Source of the DNA: an uncultured Eubacterium sp.
GTDB taxonomy: Bacteria > Bacillota > Clostridia > Lachnospirales > Lachnospiraceae
DNA length: 57,358 nucleotides
Direction of reading: 5' to 3'
Assembly: GCA_910586225.1 (NCBI GenBank)
Contig: CAJUIL010000026.1
Coordinates: 1 to 57,358 of the forward strand
Position 1 is the first letter of the stretch, and each line of letters opens with the position of its first letter. The position numbers and the translations under genes were made by a program. The notes beneath the pieces were generated by a model. The model was not told the origin of the DNA. It worked only from the letters and a program-made list of their open reading frames with translations, and did no database searches. Below are positions 1 through 8,790 of this stretch, one piece after another.

Positions 1-138
1 GCTCTTTTTTGTATAAAGTTCAATCCATTATTCAAGAGTTTCCGAGAGTACTCAGATACCTAACATGATAACATCCATGTAAATCCTGCGCAATAATAAT
101 TTTATTCATCCTTATTAGGCCACCATTATTTTTCATCT

Positions 139-167
139 TGCAAGCCACCCTGTTTCATGCTAAAATC
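139..167 (+). promoter_or_regulatory. sigma-A-type promoter for the DUF4832 gene
   Basis: TTGCAA (139-144) and TAAAAT (162-167) are separated by 17 bases, close to the vegetative consensus, about 110 bases ahead of the start codon at 275. The 138 bases before it hold no gene that I can support. Confidence 0.5.
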
Positions 168-274
168 AATCTATGAAAAAGCTCTGCGCTGCCTATCCGC
201 AGATGCGGCGGTATTCAAACACGATCCGCATCTGCTCTCTTTAAAATTTACCCCTAATCAGAAAGGAACTCTCC

Positions 275-1747
275 ATGCAGTCACAAATAAAAAAACGCAT
301 TTTGATTCCCGCAGCATCCATGGCCTTCGTGTCCTTCCTGTCTGCTGCTCTGATCATCCTGAGCGTATTTTACAGCCGTCACCAGTACCTTTTCACCTAC
401 GCGCCCGCAGCCTTCACCGAATCATCCGAAGAGCTGCGTAATCCGTACTGCGGCTTTTACTCTATGTATGGATATACCCTGTCTGACAACAAACCTGTCT
501 CAGCGCAGGCTGTCCAGTCACATATCCGTGATGCTGCTGACAGACCACTCGCCTTGCTGCAGATCAATCTGCGCCAGTTTGCCTCCAGAGATTTAACCGA
601 CAGCGCGCTCGCCCAGCTAGATCTGCTTCTTTCCGCTTGGGAACAGTATTCTGACTGTCATCTGATCCTGCGTTTTCTATACGATTGGGACGGACAGGCT
701 TCGTACAACGAGCCGCGGTCCGAACATCTGATCCTGCGTCATATAGATCAAACGACCGGCATCGTTAATCGATATTCACAGACGGTTTACATCGTGCAGG
801 GAATTTTTGTCGGAAATTACGGAGAAATGCATGGTTCTGCCCATTTGAACGACAGCGCTATCCGCAGGCTTACGCAGCATCTAGCAGACGCCCTAGAGCC
901 ATCTATTTTCCTGTCTGTACGCACGCCGCAGCACTGGCGCACGGCTGTGCAGAGCTTTGATCCGATTTTGGACTCCGCTGCCTGGGACGGCTCCACAGCA
1001 TCCAGACTCGGCCTGTTTAATGACGGTATGCTTGGCTCCGCAACCGACCTCGGCACTTACGCTGATTCCCGCAAAGCGCTCCTGCCAGACGCAAAAGCAG
1101 CGTCCGACTATTCGGTAAAGGGCAGCCGCAGCGAAGAGCTGGATTTTCAAGACCGTCTGTGCCGCTATGTTCCAAATGGCGGGGAGGCTGTCACCGCCAA
1201 TCCTTACAATGACTTTCCCGCTGCGGTGGCTGCCTTCACCCAAATGCATATTTCTTACCTAAATGCACACCACGACGATCATGTTCTGAAAAAATGGGAG
1301 CTTGCCACTTATGAAGGCGACGACTGCTTTCAAGGAATGGACGGCCTTCGTTATATCGAAAGGCATCTGGGCTACCGTTATACGATCGTAAACTCCTCGC
1401 TTGCATATACCAAACGGGGAAAAGGCCCTGCTGTCTGTAACCTGACGCTTGCAAACCGAGGCTTTGCCGTCTGCTACCGCCCTCTGCGCGCAGAACTTAT
1501 CCTGCGCCATACACAGACGGGAGAATGCTATACCATGTCGTTTGACACAGACACACGTCTTTGGTCCGCTGGGGATGAAGTTACGCTGACGCTTCCACTG
1601 GACGGCAATGCCTATGAGCCTGGAAGCTATACCGTATATTTCCGTTTGACCGACGAAGCCTCTGATACACAGATCCGGCTGGCCAACACACTGACCATGG
1701 ACGAAGCATTTGGTTATCCTATCGCCGCTTTACAGCTGCAAAAATGA
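275..1747 (+). CDS. membrane-anchored DUF4832/DUF4874-type protein
   Basis: This 490-aa protein has an N-terminal hydrophobic anchor (about residues 10-32), so the body is predicted to be extracellular. The body has the hallmarks I associate with DUF4832/DUF4874 proteins: a RNPYCGFY segment after the anchor, an LILRFLYDWDG strand, FVGNYGEMHGS in the middle and LGLFNDGMLGSATDLGTY further on. Such proteins often sit in polysaccharide loci and look like a TIM-barrel glycosidase-type fold, but no activity is established. The start is supported by AAAGGAA a few bases upstream. It converges on a minus-strand paralogue (1787-3112) at the end of the pel-like operon. Inference: an extracytoplasmic enzyme acting on the exopolysaccharide, possibly replacing the hydrolase part of PelA. 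Confidence 0.75.
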   Translation: MQSQIKKRILIPAASMAFVSFLSAALIILSVFYSRHQYLFTYAPAAFTESSEELRNPYCGFYSMYGYTLSDNKPVSAQAVQSHIRDAADRPLALLQINLRQFASRDLTDSALAQLDLLLSAWEQYSDCHLILRFLYDWDGQASYNEPRSEHLILRHIDQTTGIVNRYSQTVYIVQGIFVGNYGEMHGSAHLNDSAIRRLTQHLADALEPSIFLSVRTPQHWRTAVQSFDPILDSAAWDGSTASRLGLFNDGMLGSATDLGTYADSRKALLPDAKAASDYSVKGSRSEELDFQDRLCRYVPNGGEAVTANPYNDFPAAVAAFTQMHISYLNAHHDDHVLKKWELATYEGDDCFQGMDGLRYIERHLGYRYTIVNSSLAYTKRGKGPAVCNLTLANRGFAVCYRPLRAELILRHTQTGECYTMSFDTDTRLWSAGDEVTLTLPLDGNAYEPGSYTVYFRLTDEASDTQIRLANTLTMDEAFGYPIAALQLQK

Positions 1748-1750
1748 AAA

Positions 1751-1773
1751 CTGCCGGTCAATATTGCCGGCAG
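1751..1773 (-). terminator. hairpin terminator at the end of the pel-like operon
   Basis: CTGCCGG (1751-1757) pairs with CCGGCAG (1767-1773). Read on the minus strand the hairpin is followed by TTTTCATTTTT, as expected for an intrinsic terminator just past the stop codon at 1787. It lies between convergent genes and may serve both. Confidence 0.6.
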
Positions 1774-1786
1774 CCCCCATTCATTG

Positions 1787-3112
1787 TCAGCTGTGCGAAT
1801 AAATTCCAAGCAGCACCTTATCGGTCTGCTGACCGTTTGCCAATAAAATCCTGCGCTTATCCCGCCTTCTTCGCAGTCGCGCATAGATCAAATACCTGCC
1901 GTCCTCCGCCTGATCAGGCATACCGGATAAGCCGTACGGCCAGCCATATGCCCGGTGAAGCACACAGGACACCCGGCAAAGTCTTCCTGGCTGCAGATCC
2001 TTTGGAAAGATAGAAATAACCTGTTCCTGTTGCTGCCTGCCCTCTGCCTCTACCGTCACGATCAGCTCCGCTTCCTCTAAAATTCCTGCAAAGCCCGTAT
2101 TTTGCAGTTCTATTTCCAGCCGTCTGCCCCGGCCCCGTACCGATACGCTGCGGATGAGCAGACGATAGCCTAAATGCGCACCAATATAATCCAGACCGCA
2201 TCGTCCGTTCCAGACTCCTATTCCATTCCATACCTCGCTGCGCCAGCGATCCAAACAGCTTTTATCATGTACGGAATTTAAATAGCAAAGCTGCGTCTGG
2301 CGCATTTCCGCAACCGCCCGCTCAAGACTCCCCTCATCCGAGACTCCTACGGCTTCCCCGCCGTACGGCAGCTTTTCGTGCATCTTATTTAAAAACGCAA
2401 GCTCGTCCTTCCTGCACCAGCCCTCTTCCCACTGTGCGTCCTCCCTGCACCTGACACCATATGTCCCTAGATCCGTTTCCGAGCCAAACATCCCGTCGTT
2501 AAATAAGCACATATCCGACTCGCCAGGCTGCGTTCCCTGCGGATGCAAAAGCCGCCACTGCAGCGGCGTACGTACCGCGATCGGTATTTGGTCCCCTACC
2601 GCCTGACGCATCGTATCCGCCAGCTGACGTAAACGTTCCTTGGATAAATACCGGGAGCTGTGCATCTCACCCCAGCTGCCGACAAAAAGACCCTGCATAA
2701 GATATACCGTATCTGCAAGCCGCCTGACGACAGCGCCCGCCTGTTTGATGTGTGTCTGTACAAGATGTATGGTTTTTGGCTCTGCAAAAAGTCCCTGCCC
2801 CTGATTGTCATATGCAAACCGAAGGATCACTTCTTTTTGGTGCGATTGAAAAAACTGCAGTAAACACTCCAGACGCGACAGTGCTTCGTCAGAAATCGCT
2901 GACGTTTGAAATGAGCTAAGAAGGATCAGCGCTTGTACAAGTGTTTCCTCTTTTTTCAGTGACCAGTATAGCTCATCCAAGTCTAACGGCTTTTCCAGAA
3001 AAAAAGTATATAAATGATACCAGCCGCGTGCGGGGTTTATGAGATTGGCTGTGGTTTCTGTTCTAGGAATTTGATGAAAGCTGCCGTTTTTGGGGAGTCT
3101 TAAGCGGTTCAT
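1787..3112 (-). CDS. DUF4832-type protein, no signal peptide
   Basis: This 441-aa protein is a clear paralogue of the neighbouring 275-1747 product. It shares NPARGWYHLY (versus NPYCGFYSMY), LFVGSWGEMHSSRYL (versus FVGNYGEMHGSAHL) and CLFNDGMFGSETDLGTYG. Unlike that protein it has no N-terminal hydrophobic segment and appears cytoplasmic. It is the last gene of the long minus-strand operon and is followed by a hairpin terminator. GAAGG lies upstream of the ATG. Function unknown; a TIM-barrel carbohydrate-active fold is my inference. The different predicted locations of the two paralogues are notable. Confidence 0.72.
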   Translation of the reverse strand: MNRLRLPKNGSFHQIPRTETTANLINPARGWYHLYTFFLEKPLDLDELYWSLKKEETLVQALILLSSFQTSAISDEALSRLECLLQFFQSHQKEVILRFAYDNQGQGLFAEPKTIHLVQTHIKQAGAVVRRLADTVYLMQGLFVGSWGEMHSSRYLSKERLRQLADTMRQAVGDQIPIAVRTPLQWRLLHPQGTQPGESDMCLFNDGMFGSETDLGTYGVRCREDAQWEEGWCRKDELAFLNKMHEKLPYGGEAVGVSDEGSLERAVAEMRQTQLCYLNSVHDKSCLDRWRSEVWNGIGVWNGRCGLDYIGAHLGYRLLIRSVSVRGRGRRLEIELQNTGFAGILEEAELIVTVEAEGRQQQEQVISIFPKDLQPGRLCRVSCVLHRAYGWPYGLSGMPDQAEDGRYLIYARLRRRRDKRRILLANGQQTDKVLLGIYSHS

Positions 3113-3179
3113 ATTGTACCTTCTTTCTTGTGGATGTTGGTGCTCTGGAATATCAACAGGTCAGTACACTAGCAGGTGC

Positions 3180-4004
3180 TTATTTGTCGTCCTGGCGGTT
3201 ATGTTGCTGGTTGGTTTGGGTTTCATGGTTTCTTGTGTTATTAGGGTTTCTTTGAAAAATCCGTATGCGGATATAGACTGCAAGCATACTGAAAAACATA
3301 CGGAACAGGTATGCTGCTGGCTTTAGTCCTGAATGCATACTTTTTCCTTCAGTTCTTGGATGCATGACTGCTGGGATTTCCTGAATATGGTATCCGAGCA
3401 GGAGCATTTGGAGGATCATATTTGCATCTGGATACTTATCGTCAAAGTTGCCGTATTTGGAGTAATACAAAACGACGTTCCAAGAAAGTCCCTGCAGCCC
3501 GGTTGTTGTATCTGTGATCCATCTGCCGGAGAACAAGTGGATCATGTGCTGGAATATACGGTAGGCGACGCGCTTGACGAGCTTCGTCTCATATCCGCTG
3601 CTGCCCGGCATATAGCGGGAACAAAGTACAATATCCGGCGTCTGCCCTTGTTCATCCGGTGTCTGCAGGGCCTGATAGATGCTTGGGATATTGCATACAT
3701 CATGCTGTCCGTCTGCGTCCATCTGTATTACATAACGGTATCCGCGCCGTATCGCATATTTATAGCCAAGCTGCAGCGCGCTTCCATAGCCGAGGTTAAA
3801 TACATGAGTTACGAGCTTATGTGCATATCCGCTGCGTTTTACGATCCAATTTGTTTCGTCCGCCGACGCGTCATTCATCACCAAGATATCCGCTATCGCC
3901 CGGATTTCCGGCTGCTCCAGATCTGTCAGCACCTTTTTGATATTTTTCTCTTCATTGTATGCCGGAATGATGATCAGCACTTCCTTATCCATTCTTTTTT
4001 CCAT
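3180..4004 (-). CDS. family 2 glycosyltransferase (DPM1/polyprenyl-type)
   Basis: The 274-aa product begins with the GT2 signature LIIIPAYNEEKNI, continues with NLGYGSALQLGYKYA and carries the metal/nucleotide-binding QMDADGQHD motif (DxD). It resembles dolichol/undecaprenyl-phosphate sugar transferases and lacks a long C-terminal membrane domain. The start is preceded by AAGGGGAG. It lies 40 bases after the GT4 gene and upstream of a DUF4832-type gene in the same operon, next to a DUF2304-like gene, a common companion of such GT2 enzymes. Inference: it adds or supplies a sugar for the exopolysaccharide or a linked glycan. Donor and acceptor unknown. Confidence 0.85.
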   Translation of the reverse strand: MEKRMDKEVLIIIPAYNEEKNIKKVLTDLEQPEIRAIADILVMNDASADETNWIVKRSGYAHKLVTHVFNLGYGSALQLGYKYAIRRGYRYVIQMDADGQHDVCNIPSIYQALQTPDEQGQTPDIVLCSRYMPGSSGYETKLVKRVAYRIFQHMIHLFSGRWITDTTTGLQGLSWNVVLYYSKYGNFDDKYPDANMILQMLLLGYHIQEIPAVMHPRTEGKSMHSGLKPAAYLFRMFFSMLAVYIRIRIFQRNPNNTRNHETQTNQQHNRQDDK

Positions 4005-4044
4005 ACGGCAACTCCCCTTTTCTTATCACAGCAGTACGGTCCTT

Positions 4045-5256
4045 TTATGTGTCACTGTTTAACAGCTCCAGCAACCGATCCATATCCTTTGTATACACCG
4101 TCGTTTTCTGTGCGGCTGCTTTTCCGAGACGCTTGCGCAGGGCTTCGTCTGCTAAAAGCTCCTGGATGCCTGACGCAAGCCCTTCTGGTGAAAGCTCGCA
4201 AAATCTGCCGTCCACGCCATCCGTCAGCTGCTCACGGTTGCCGCTGCAGTCCGATGCCAGCACCGCGCAGCCAAGCGTCAGCGCCTCCTGGACCGCAATG
4301 CTCTTTCCCTCAAACCGCGTCGCGTGCACATACAAGTCGCACTGTCTATAATACGGATATGGATTGTCCACAGAGCCATACAAAATAAAATCCTCATTCA
4401 CTTTTAACGCTTTGCTCAAATTTTCCAGACGCTTTCGTTCACTCCCCTCGCCAAGCACATACCAGCGCACACACAGCCCTGATTTTTTTAAGATAGCAAA
4501 TGCGCGGATAGCAATATCATAAGCTTTTTGATGATCCAGCCTCCCGACGGTCAAGATCCGAAACCCGGAAAAGCCGTCTGTAAACCCTTCGCCTGCCTGC
4601 GCAAGCGTACGGATCCGTTCTTGGTCCACCAGATTGTGAAAGACATACATCTTCCTTCTGTACTGTGGATACATATCCAAAAACCGTTCCTGTACCTCGT
4701 CCGATACCGCAAAGATCCGGTCAAATACACGGTAGCATCCCCTGTCCAGCTCTTTTGTATACCCTGCGCTGCCGTAGTCGATATGCAAAAAAGCCGCCTT
4801 TTTTACCGCCCGGACAGATTCCGCTACAAAATACGTGGAAGCCCCCTCCAGATAGGCAACCGCCAGATCATATTCCTCTGTTATCTCCTGCGCGCCTTCG
4901 GCCAAGATCCGCCAAAGCAGCTTATCCGCCTGCAGCCGCTTTCGCCTGCACAACCAACAAAGATTGTGAAATACCATCCCGGCCTTGTGCAGCAGTCTGC
5001 CGTTTCTGAAAAAGCTTCGTATCACTGTCTTTGCAAGCTCTATCCGCCCCTTTGCGGTAAGTACGGATTCATTTTTATAATGTGTATTTAATAACCTTAC
5101 ATTAGACGGGAGCTCTTTTGCAAGCTCTCCCTGTCCAAGCATCACATACACGGATATCTCATATTCCTTTTGTACAAGTACGCGCAAAAGCTCCAGCAGC
5201 GCTGTTTCCGCTCCCGCCCGGCCAAGCGTATTAATGACAAATAAGATCTTCTTCAT
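4045..5256 (-). CDS. family 4 glycosyltransferase (GT-B)
   Basis: This 403-aa protein starts with the GT4 N-terminal signature KKILFVINTLGRAGAET and has the donor-site stretch RILTVGRLDHQKAYD plus the EX7E motif (EGKSIAVQE). This is the usual retaining GT-B architecture without membrane segments. Its start lies inside the end of the DUF2304-like gene (26-base overlap), so the two are probably translationally coupled. Together with PelF it makes two GT4 enzymes in the operon, suggesting the polymer carries a second sugar or that the operon also makes a capping or linking glycan (inference). Confidence 0.85.
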   Translation of the reverse strand: MKKILFVINTLGRAGAETALLELLRVLVQKEYEISVYVMLGQGELAKELPSNVRLLNTHYKNESVLTAKGRIELAKTVIRSFFRNGRLLHKAGMVFHNLCWLCRRKRLQADKLLWRILAEGAQEITEEYDLAVAYLEGASTYFVAESVRAVKKAAFLHIDYGSAGYTKELDRGCYRVFDRIFAVSDEVQERFLDMYPQYRRKMYVFHNLVDQERIRTLAQAGEGFTDGFSGFRILTVGRLDHQKAYDIAIRAFAILKKSGLCVRWYVLGEGSERKRLENLSKALKVNEDFILYGSVDNPYPYYRQCDLYVHATRFEGKSIAVQEALTLGCAVLASDCSGNREQLTDGVDGRFCELSPEGLASGIQELLADEALRKRLGKAAAQKTTVYTKDMDRLLELLNSDT

Positions 5257-5620
5257 GCTCCCGCTGTTCCTTTATCTTTTTTAATTCGTACAAGATACTT
5301 TCGTTTTCCTGATTCAAAAGCGATACGTGCATCGCAAGCTCCTGATTTTTCCGTATCAGCTGGGATACGAGACAGCTTACATAAAACGCCGCCAGCAAAA
5401 ATGCCGAGGCAAACAATACCAAAGCTGGTACCGCTTCCTTTGGCACCGCTTTTGTCCAGTCGTAAAGCCCCGGTACTGCCCCGCTGAAAAACAGCGCCCC
5501 GCTCAATGCGATCCAGAGCAGGCCGACACCCTCTGTAACCTTGCGGAACACAAACGATAAAAAATCCAGCGCAAGCAAGACCATTCCCATCAATACAAAC
5601 GACAAACGCAGAATATCCAT
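5231..5620 (-). CDS. small DUF2304-like membrane protein
   Basis: A 129-aa protein with hydrophobic segments at about residues 1-20, 25-50 and 55-85, then a charged, probably coiled-coil tail (RKNQELAMHV, ELKKIKEQREH). This layout matches DUF2304-type proteins, which often accompany GT2 glycosyltransferases. I chose the internal ATG at 5620 because AAGGAGGGG sits 7 bases upstream of it; an in-frame ATG at 5647 has no such site. It lies between pelG and the GT4 gene, overlapping the latter. Inference: an accessory or scaffold for membrane glycosyl transfer. Confidence 0.6.
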   Translation of the reverse strand: MDILRLSFVLMGMVLLALDFLSFVFRKVTEGVGLLWIALSGALFFSGAVPGLYDWTKAVPKEAVPALVLFASAFLLAAFYVSCLVSQLIRKNQELAMHVSLLNQENESILYELKKIKEQREHEEDLICH

Positions 5621-5661
5621 CCTTTTCCCCTCCTTATTTTTTCGCATACGATCCTGTCAGC

Positions 5662-7101
5662 TCACCTTGCTTCATATACCCTGGATGGCTCCGGCGCTCC
5701 GATACGTACCGGGATCAGCGTTCCCCGGCAGAAAATATGCACATCCATATGCTTTTCCACCCAGCGCAGCCGCAAATATCCAACCGTCCAGCCAAGAAAC
5801 GACCCAGCCACAACGCCCAGCCCATACCAGCGCTCTGAAAGCCCCGCGGCAAAGCCGCTCATCACCCCCGTAGCCGCTGCGAATACAACCGCCGTCAGCA
5901 TAGCGCCCAGATTGTCATTAAAATAATATAGAAATATAATTTCCGCATACATTAAAAACAAAATAAAATATCCTGCGGCAAGACACGGATAGATCCGCAT
6001 CACCAGACCAGAGATGCCATACTGCGGCAGGATAGCTTCACACAGCAAAAATACAACGACCGTGATCATAAACTGCATACGAGCCAGATTCAAAAGCTCC
6101 GCCGAAAGCTGGCGGAACATACGTTTCTGACAGTTTCTAATATCCGCCCCGCGTCCGCCGATCACCGCTTCTGAATACGCCTTATATTTTTCATGAAAAT
6201 GCATTTCCAGGCGCGCGATCAATAGCACAGTCGCCGAAAGATTCGTAAACATCGCCAGGCAGGACGCCATATCATACGGCTGCGCGCATACAAAGCTGCG
6301 CGCTACTACCATACGAAGATCCGTACCCCAAAAAATAAAGTTATGAATAAACAAACCAAGCGTATAGCAGAAATTAGTAACGACAAGCAATGCGAATTTT
6401 CTAAAATAAGAAAGCGCCTCCCGGTAGCGTCCGCTGTTTTGCTTAAAATAATACTGAACCGAAGCAAGCTCCGCACACGCAATGCTGAAAAATCCGATCA
6501 CAAGGGCCAGCAGCATAGAAGCCGGCACGCTCAGCCGCATGACCCATGCAAACAACAGCGCCAGCGCAAACGCTTCCGCCATCCCCAGTATAAAAAACAG
6601 AGAAATCCTTGCATAATCCTTGCAGACAGACAAATACAGCATCGAATAAAATACAAGCACAAGCGACAGATACCCTATGAATCCGGTAAACACATACAAA
6701 ATCCCAACCTGTCCAACCACAGCCTCCCAGATACAGAAAGGGATACCAAAAAGCGCGCTGAACACTACGTTCAACAACAGCCCCACATAAAAGCAAGGCA
6801 AAATATCCGCGTAGCGCTCCTCGTATATGACATCCGACAAATACCGGGAAAGCACCGCGTTAAACGGCGCTGTCGTCAACAGCGAAAAAATAAAAATATA
6901 CAGCAGCGTACATGAAAACAATTCCCTTCCCGCATACCCCAGCCGGTCAAATCCAAGCACCTTTCCCATCAAAAGGACATTTCCAATAATCACAGCCATC
7001 GGTGCGATCGTAACACCCGCACTATATCCAACGCCTAACACACTCGATAATATCGTCCTTTTCCCGAAAATCCAATTCAGTTTTAATCCAATCCCCGCCA
7101 T
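5662..7101 (-). CDS. pelG: PelG-like polysaccharide transporter
   Basis: The 479-aa polytopic protein has about 12 hydrophobic segments and a PelG-like N-terminus (MAGIGLKLNWIF, then GYSAGVTIAPMAVIIGNVLL). PelG proteins belong to the MOP/flippase-like superfamily and form the inner-membrane translocation unit for Pel polysaccharide with PelD, PelE and PelF. Length fits the family (about 450-480). It directly follows pelF (21-base gap) in the same order as in known pel loci. A GAAAGGAA site precedes the ATG. Expected to sit in the cytoplasmic membrane and export the polymer as PelF makes it. Confidence 0.85.
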   Translation of the reverse strand: MAGIGLKLNWIFGKRTILSSVLGVGYSAGVTIAPMAVIIGNVLLMGKVLGFDRLGYAGRELFSCTLLYIFIFSLLTTAPFNAVLSRYLSDVIYEERYADILPCFYVGLLLNVVFSALFGIPFCIWEAVVGQVGILYVFTGFIGYLSLVLVFYSMLYLSVCKDYARISLFFILGMAEAFALALLFAWVMRLSVPASMLLALVIGFFSIACAELASVQYYFKQNSGRYREALSYFRKFALLVVTNFCYTLGLFIHNFIFWGTDLRMVVARSFVCAQPYDMASCLAMFTNLSATVLLIARLEMHFHEKYKAYSEAVIGGRGADIRNCQKRMFRQLSAELLNLARMQFMITVVVFLLCEAILPQYGISGLVMRIYPCLAAGYFILFLMYAEIIFLYYFNDNLGAMLTAVVFAAATGVMSGFAAGLSERWYGLGVVAGSFLGWTVGYLRLRWVEKHMDVHIFCRGTLIPVRIGAPEPSRVYEAR

Positions 7102-7122
7102 TTTCCACGTTCCTTTCCCCTG

Positions 7123-8769
7123 TCACAGCACATCCGGATCCAACCCCGCATTTGACGCAAAGTCTTTATATATTTTCTGGTAAGACGCCTGCATATGCTC
7201 CACCCGGTATTTGCTCATCAGCCTGCGGTAACCGTTCTCCCCCATGCGCTTTCGCTTTTCCCTGTCTCCGGCAAGCTCCAGCATCGCCTGTGAGATTTCT
7301 TCCATATTCATAATATGCGTCACAATGCCTGCCTGTCCAAACGCGTCACCCTCCTCGCCGTAGATCAGCCCGGCGCAGTTGCCTACGTTCGTCGCGATCA
7401 CCGGACAGCGCGCGGCAAAGCTTTCCAATATCGTAAGCGGCTGTCCCTCGCTAATACTTGTCAGTATCGTAATATCCATGCGTCCGAGATAATCCCTGAC
7501 CTGGATGCTTCCGGTAAATACGATATCCTCAAGCTGCATCGCATCCGCCAGCTCCCTGCATTCCTGCGCATACGCCTCGTCGGCGTCCGCTGGCCCCATG
7601 ATCCACAGCTTTAGCCAGGGCTGGCGTTCCTTTGCATATCCAAACGCCTGTATCAAGGTTTTCACATCTTTGATCGGCGTAACACGCAGGATCGCGCCAA
7701 TATTCACATACCGTTTATCATCCTGCGTTTTTGGCGGCAGCTGCTCCAGCTGGCTTACATCGATCCCGTTTGGCGTTACGGCGGTCTTTTCCGGCGGACA
7801 GCCAAGCTCTGTCTGCAGCCTTCTCGCGTGCTCGTACAGACTGGTCACAAGATCGGCTTCCTGGTACGCCAGCTTCGACATTTTGTGAAACTGGTCAATC
7901 CATATATTTTTATAAATGCCGCTGACCCATTTCGCCTTGATCAGCTCTTCCTCCCGCTCCCTCGTATAAATGCCATGCTCAGAGATCAGAATACGGCTCC
8001 CATACAGATCCTTTGCCATACACCCAAGCACACCCGCATACCCGGTCGCGGCACAGTGATAAAAATCCGCACGCGGCACCTCGGTTTTTAATACAAAAAA
8101 TAACGGCAGATAAATCGAACGCATCGTCCATAAAAAATCCGAAAACACAATCTGCGGATACTGCAGGTCATAGCAATCCCTGACTGCTCGATAAAAATCC
8201 TCCCCCATCAGCAGATCATTCAGGGAAAGCCCGCTTTTACGGAACATGACAAACAGCCTGTGCCAGTCTATCCGCTGATTGAGAAGCAGACCCCGCAGCG
8301 CAGCATATTCCTGTCTGGAAAGCCGCAGCGTACTCCTTGTTCCCGTACGTCTGCGAACCCAGTCGGCATCCTCCAGATAGACCTCATGCACTGAAGCCAG
8401 ATTGTCAGGCAGCTCATATACAAACTTCCCACGCATTGAGCGGTTCGCCACGATCGTAAGCAGCCGAAACTCCACGTCCGGAAACAGGCGGATCAAGCTG
8501 TGGATCCAGCCGGAAACACCGCCCACCACATACGGATAGCACCCCTCCGCCACAATACACACACGAAGCCTGCGCACCTGTCCTCCTACCGGCCGCTGTC
8601 CAACACAGCCTTGTATCTTTTCCCCTTCCTGTAAGCCGCCGGAAAGCTCCTCGTCACTATAACGGTATTCCTGCGGATCATTCAGCTCTTCCTCGCTATA
8701 TTTATAATCCTTATATTCAAGATCCTGCAACTGTTCCATATCCGGATCATTTCCCATCTGCGCGCCCAT
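7123..8769 (-). CDS. pelF: PelF-like glycosyltransferase (GT4)
   Basis: The 548-aa product has the PelF-type N-terminal motif VCIVAEGCYPYVVGGVSGW after a charged extension of about 65 residues, then RTGTR, ISEHGIYTRERE and the GT4 donor-site signature ISEGQPLTILE (EX7E). PelF is the UDP-sugar-dependent polymerising transferase of Pel, a partially de-N-acetylated GalNAc/GlcNAc-type polymer in characterised systems. The acidic N-terminal extension (rich in DLEYKDYKYSEEE-like residues) is unusual and could be a protein contact site. It lies between the DUF2194 gene and pelG. Confidence 0.88.
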   Translation of the reverse strand: MGAQMGNDPDMEQLQDLEYKDYKYSEEELNDPQEYRYSDEELSGGLQEGEKIQGCVGQRPVGGQVRRLRVCIVAEGCYPYVVGGVSGWIHSLIRLFPDVEFRLLTIVANRSMRGKFVYELPDNLASVHEVYLEDADWVRRRTGTRSTLRLSRQEYAALRGLLLNQRIDWHRLFVMFRKSGLSLNDLLMGEDFYRAVRDCYDLQYPQIVFSDFLWTMRSIYLPLFFVLKTEVPRADFYHCAATGYAGVLGCMAKDLYGSRILISEHGIYTREREEELIKAKWVSGIYKNIWIDQFHKMSKLAYQEADLVTSLYEHARRLQTELGCPPEKTAVTPNGIDVSQLEQLPPKTQDDKRYVNIGAILRVTPIKDVKTLIQAFGYAKERQPWLKLWIMGPADADEAYAQECRELADAMQLEDIVFTGSIQVRDYLGRMDITILTSISEGQPLTILESFAARCPVIATNVGNCAGLIYGEEGDAFGQAGIVTHIMNMEEISQAMLELAGDREKRKRMGENGYRRLMSKYRVEHMQASYQKIYKDFASNAGLDPDVL

Positions 8770-8790
8770 GTCTGATACCTTCGCCTGTTT

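Noticed and set aside
3333..4388. 351-aa plus-strand ORF
   Set aside because: It lies opposite the GT2 and GT4 genes, has no ribosome binding site and its cysteine/arginine-rich translation is typical of a shadow frame.
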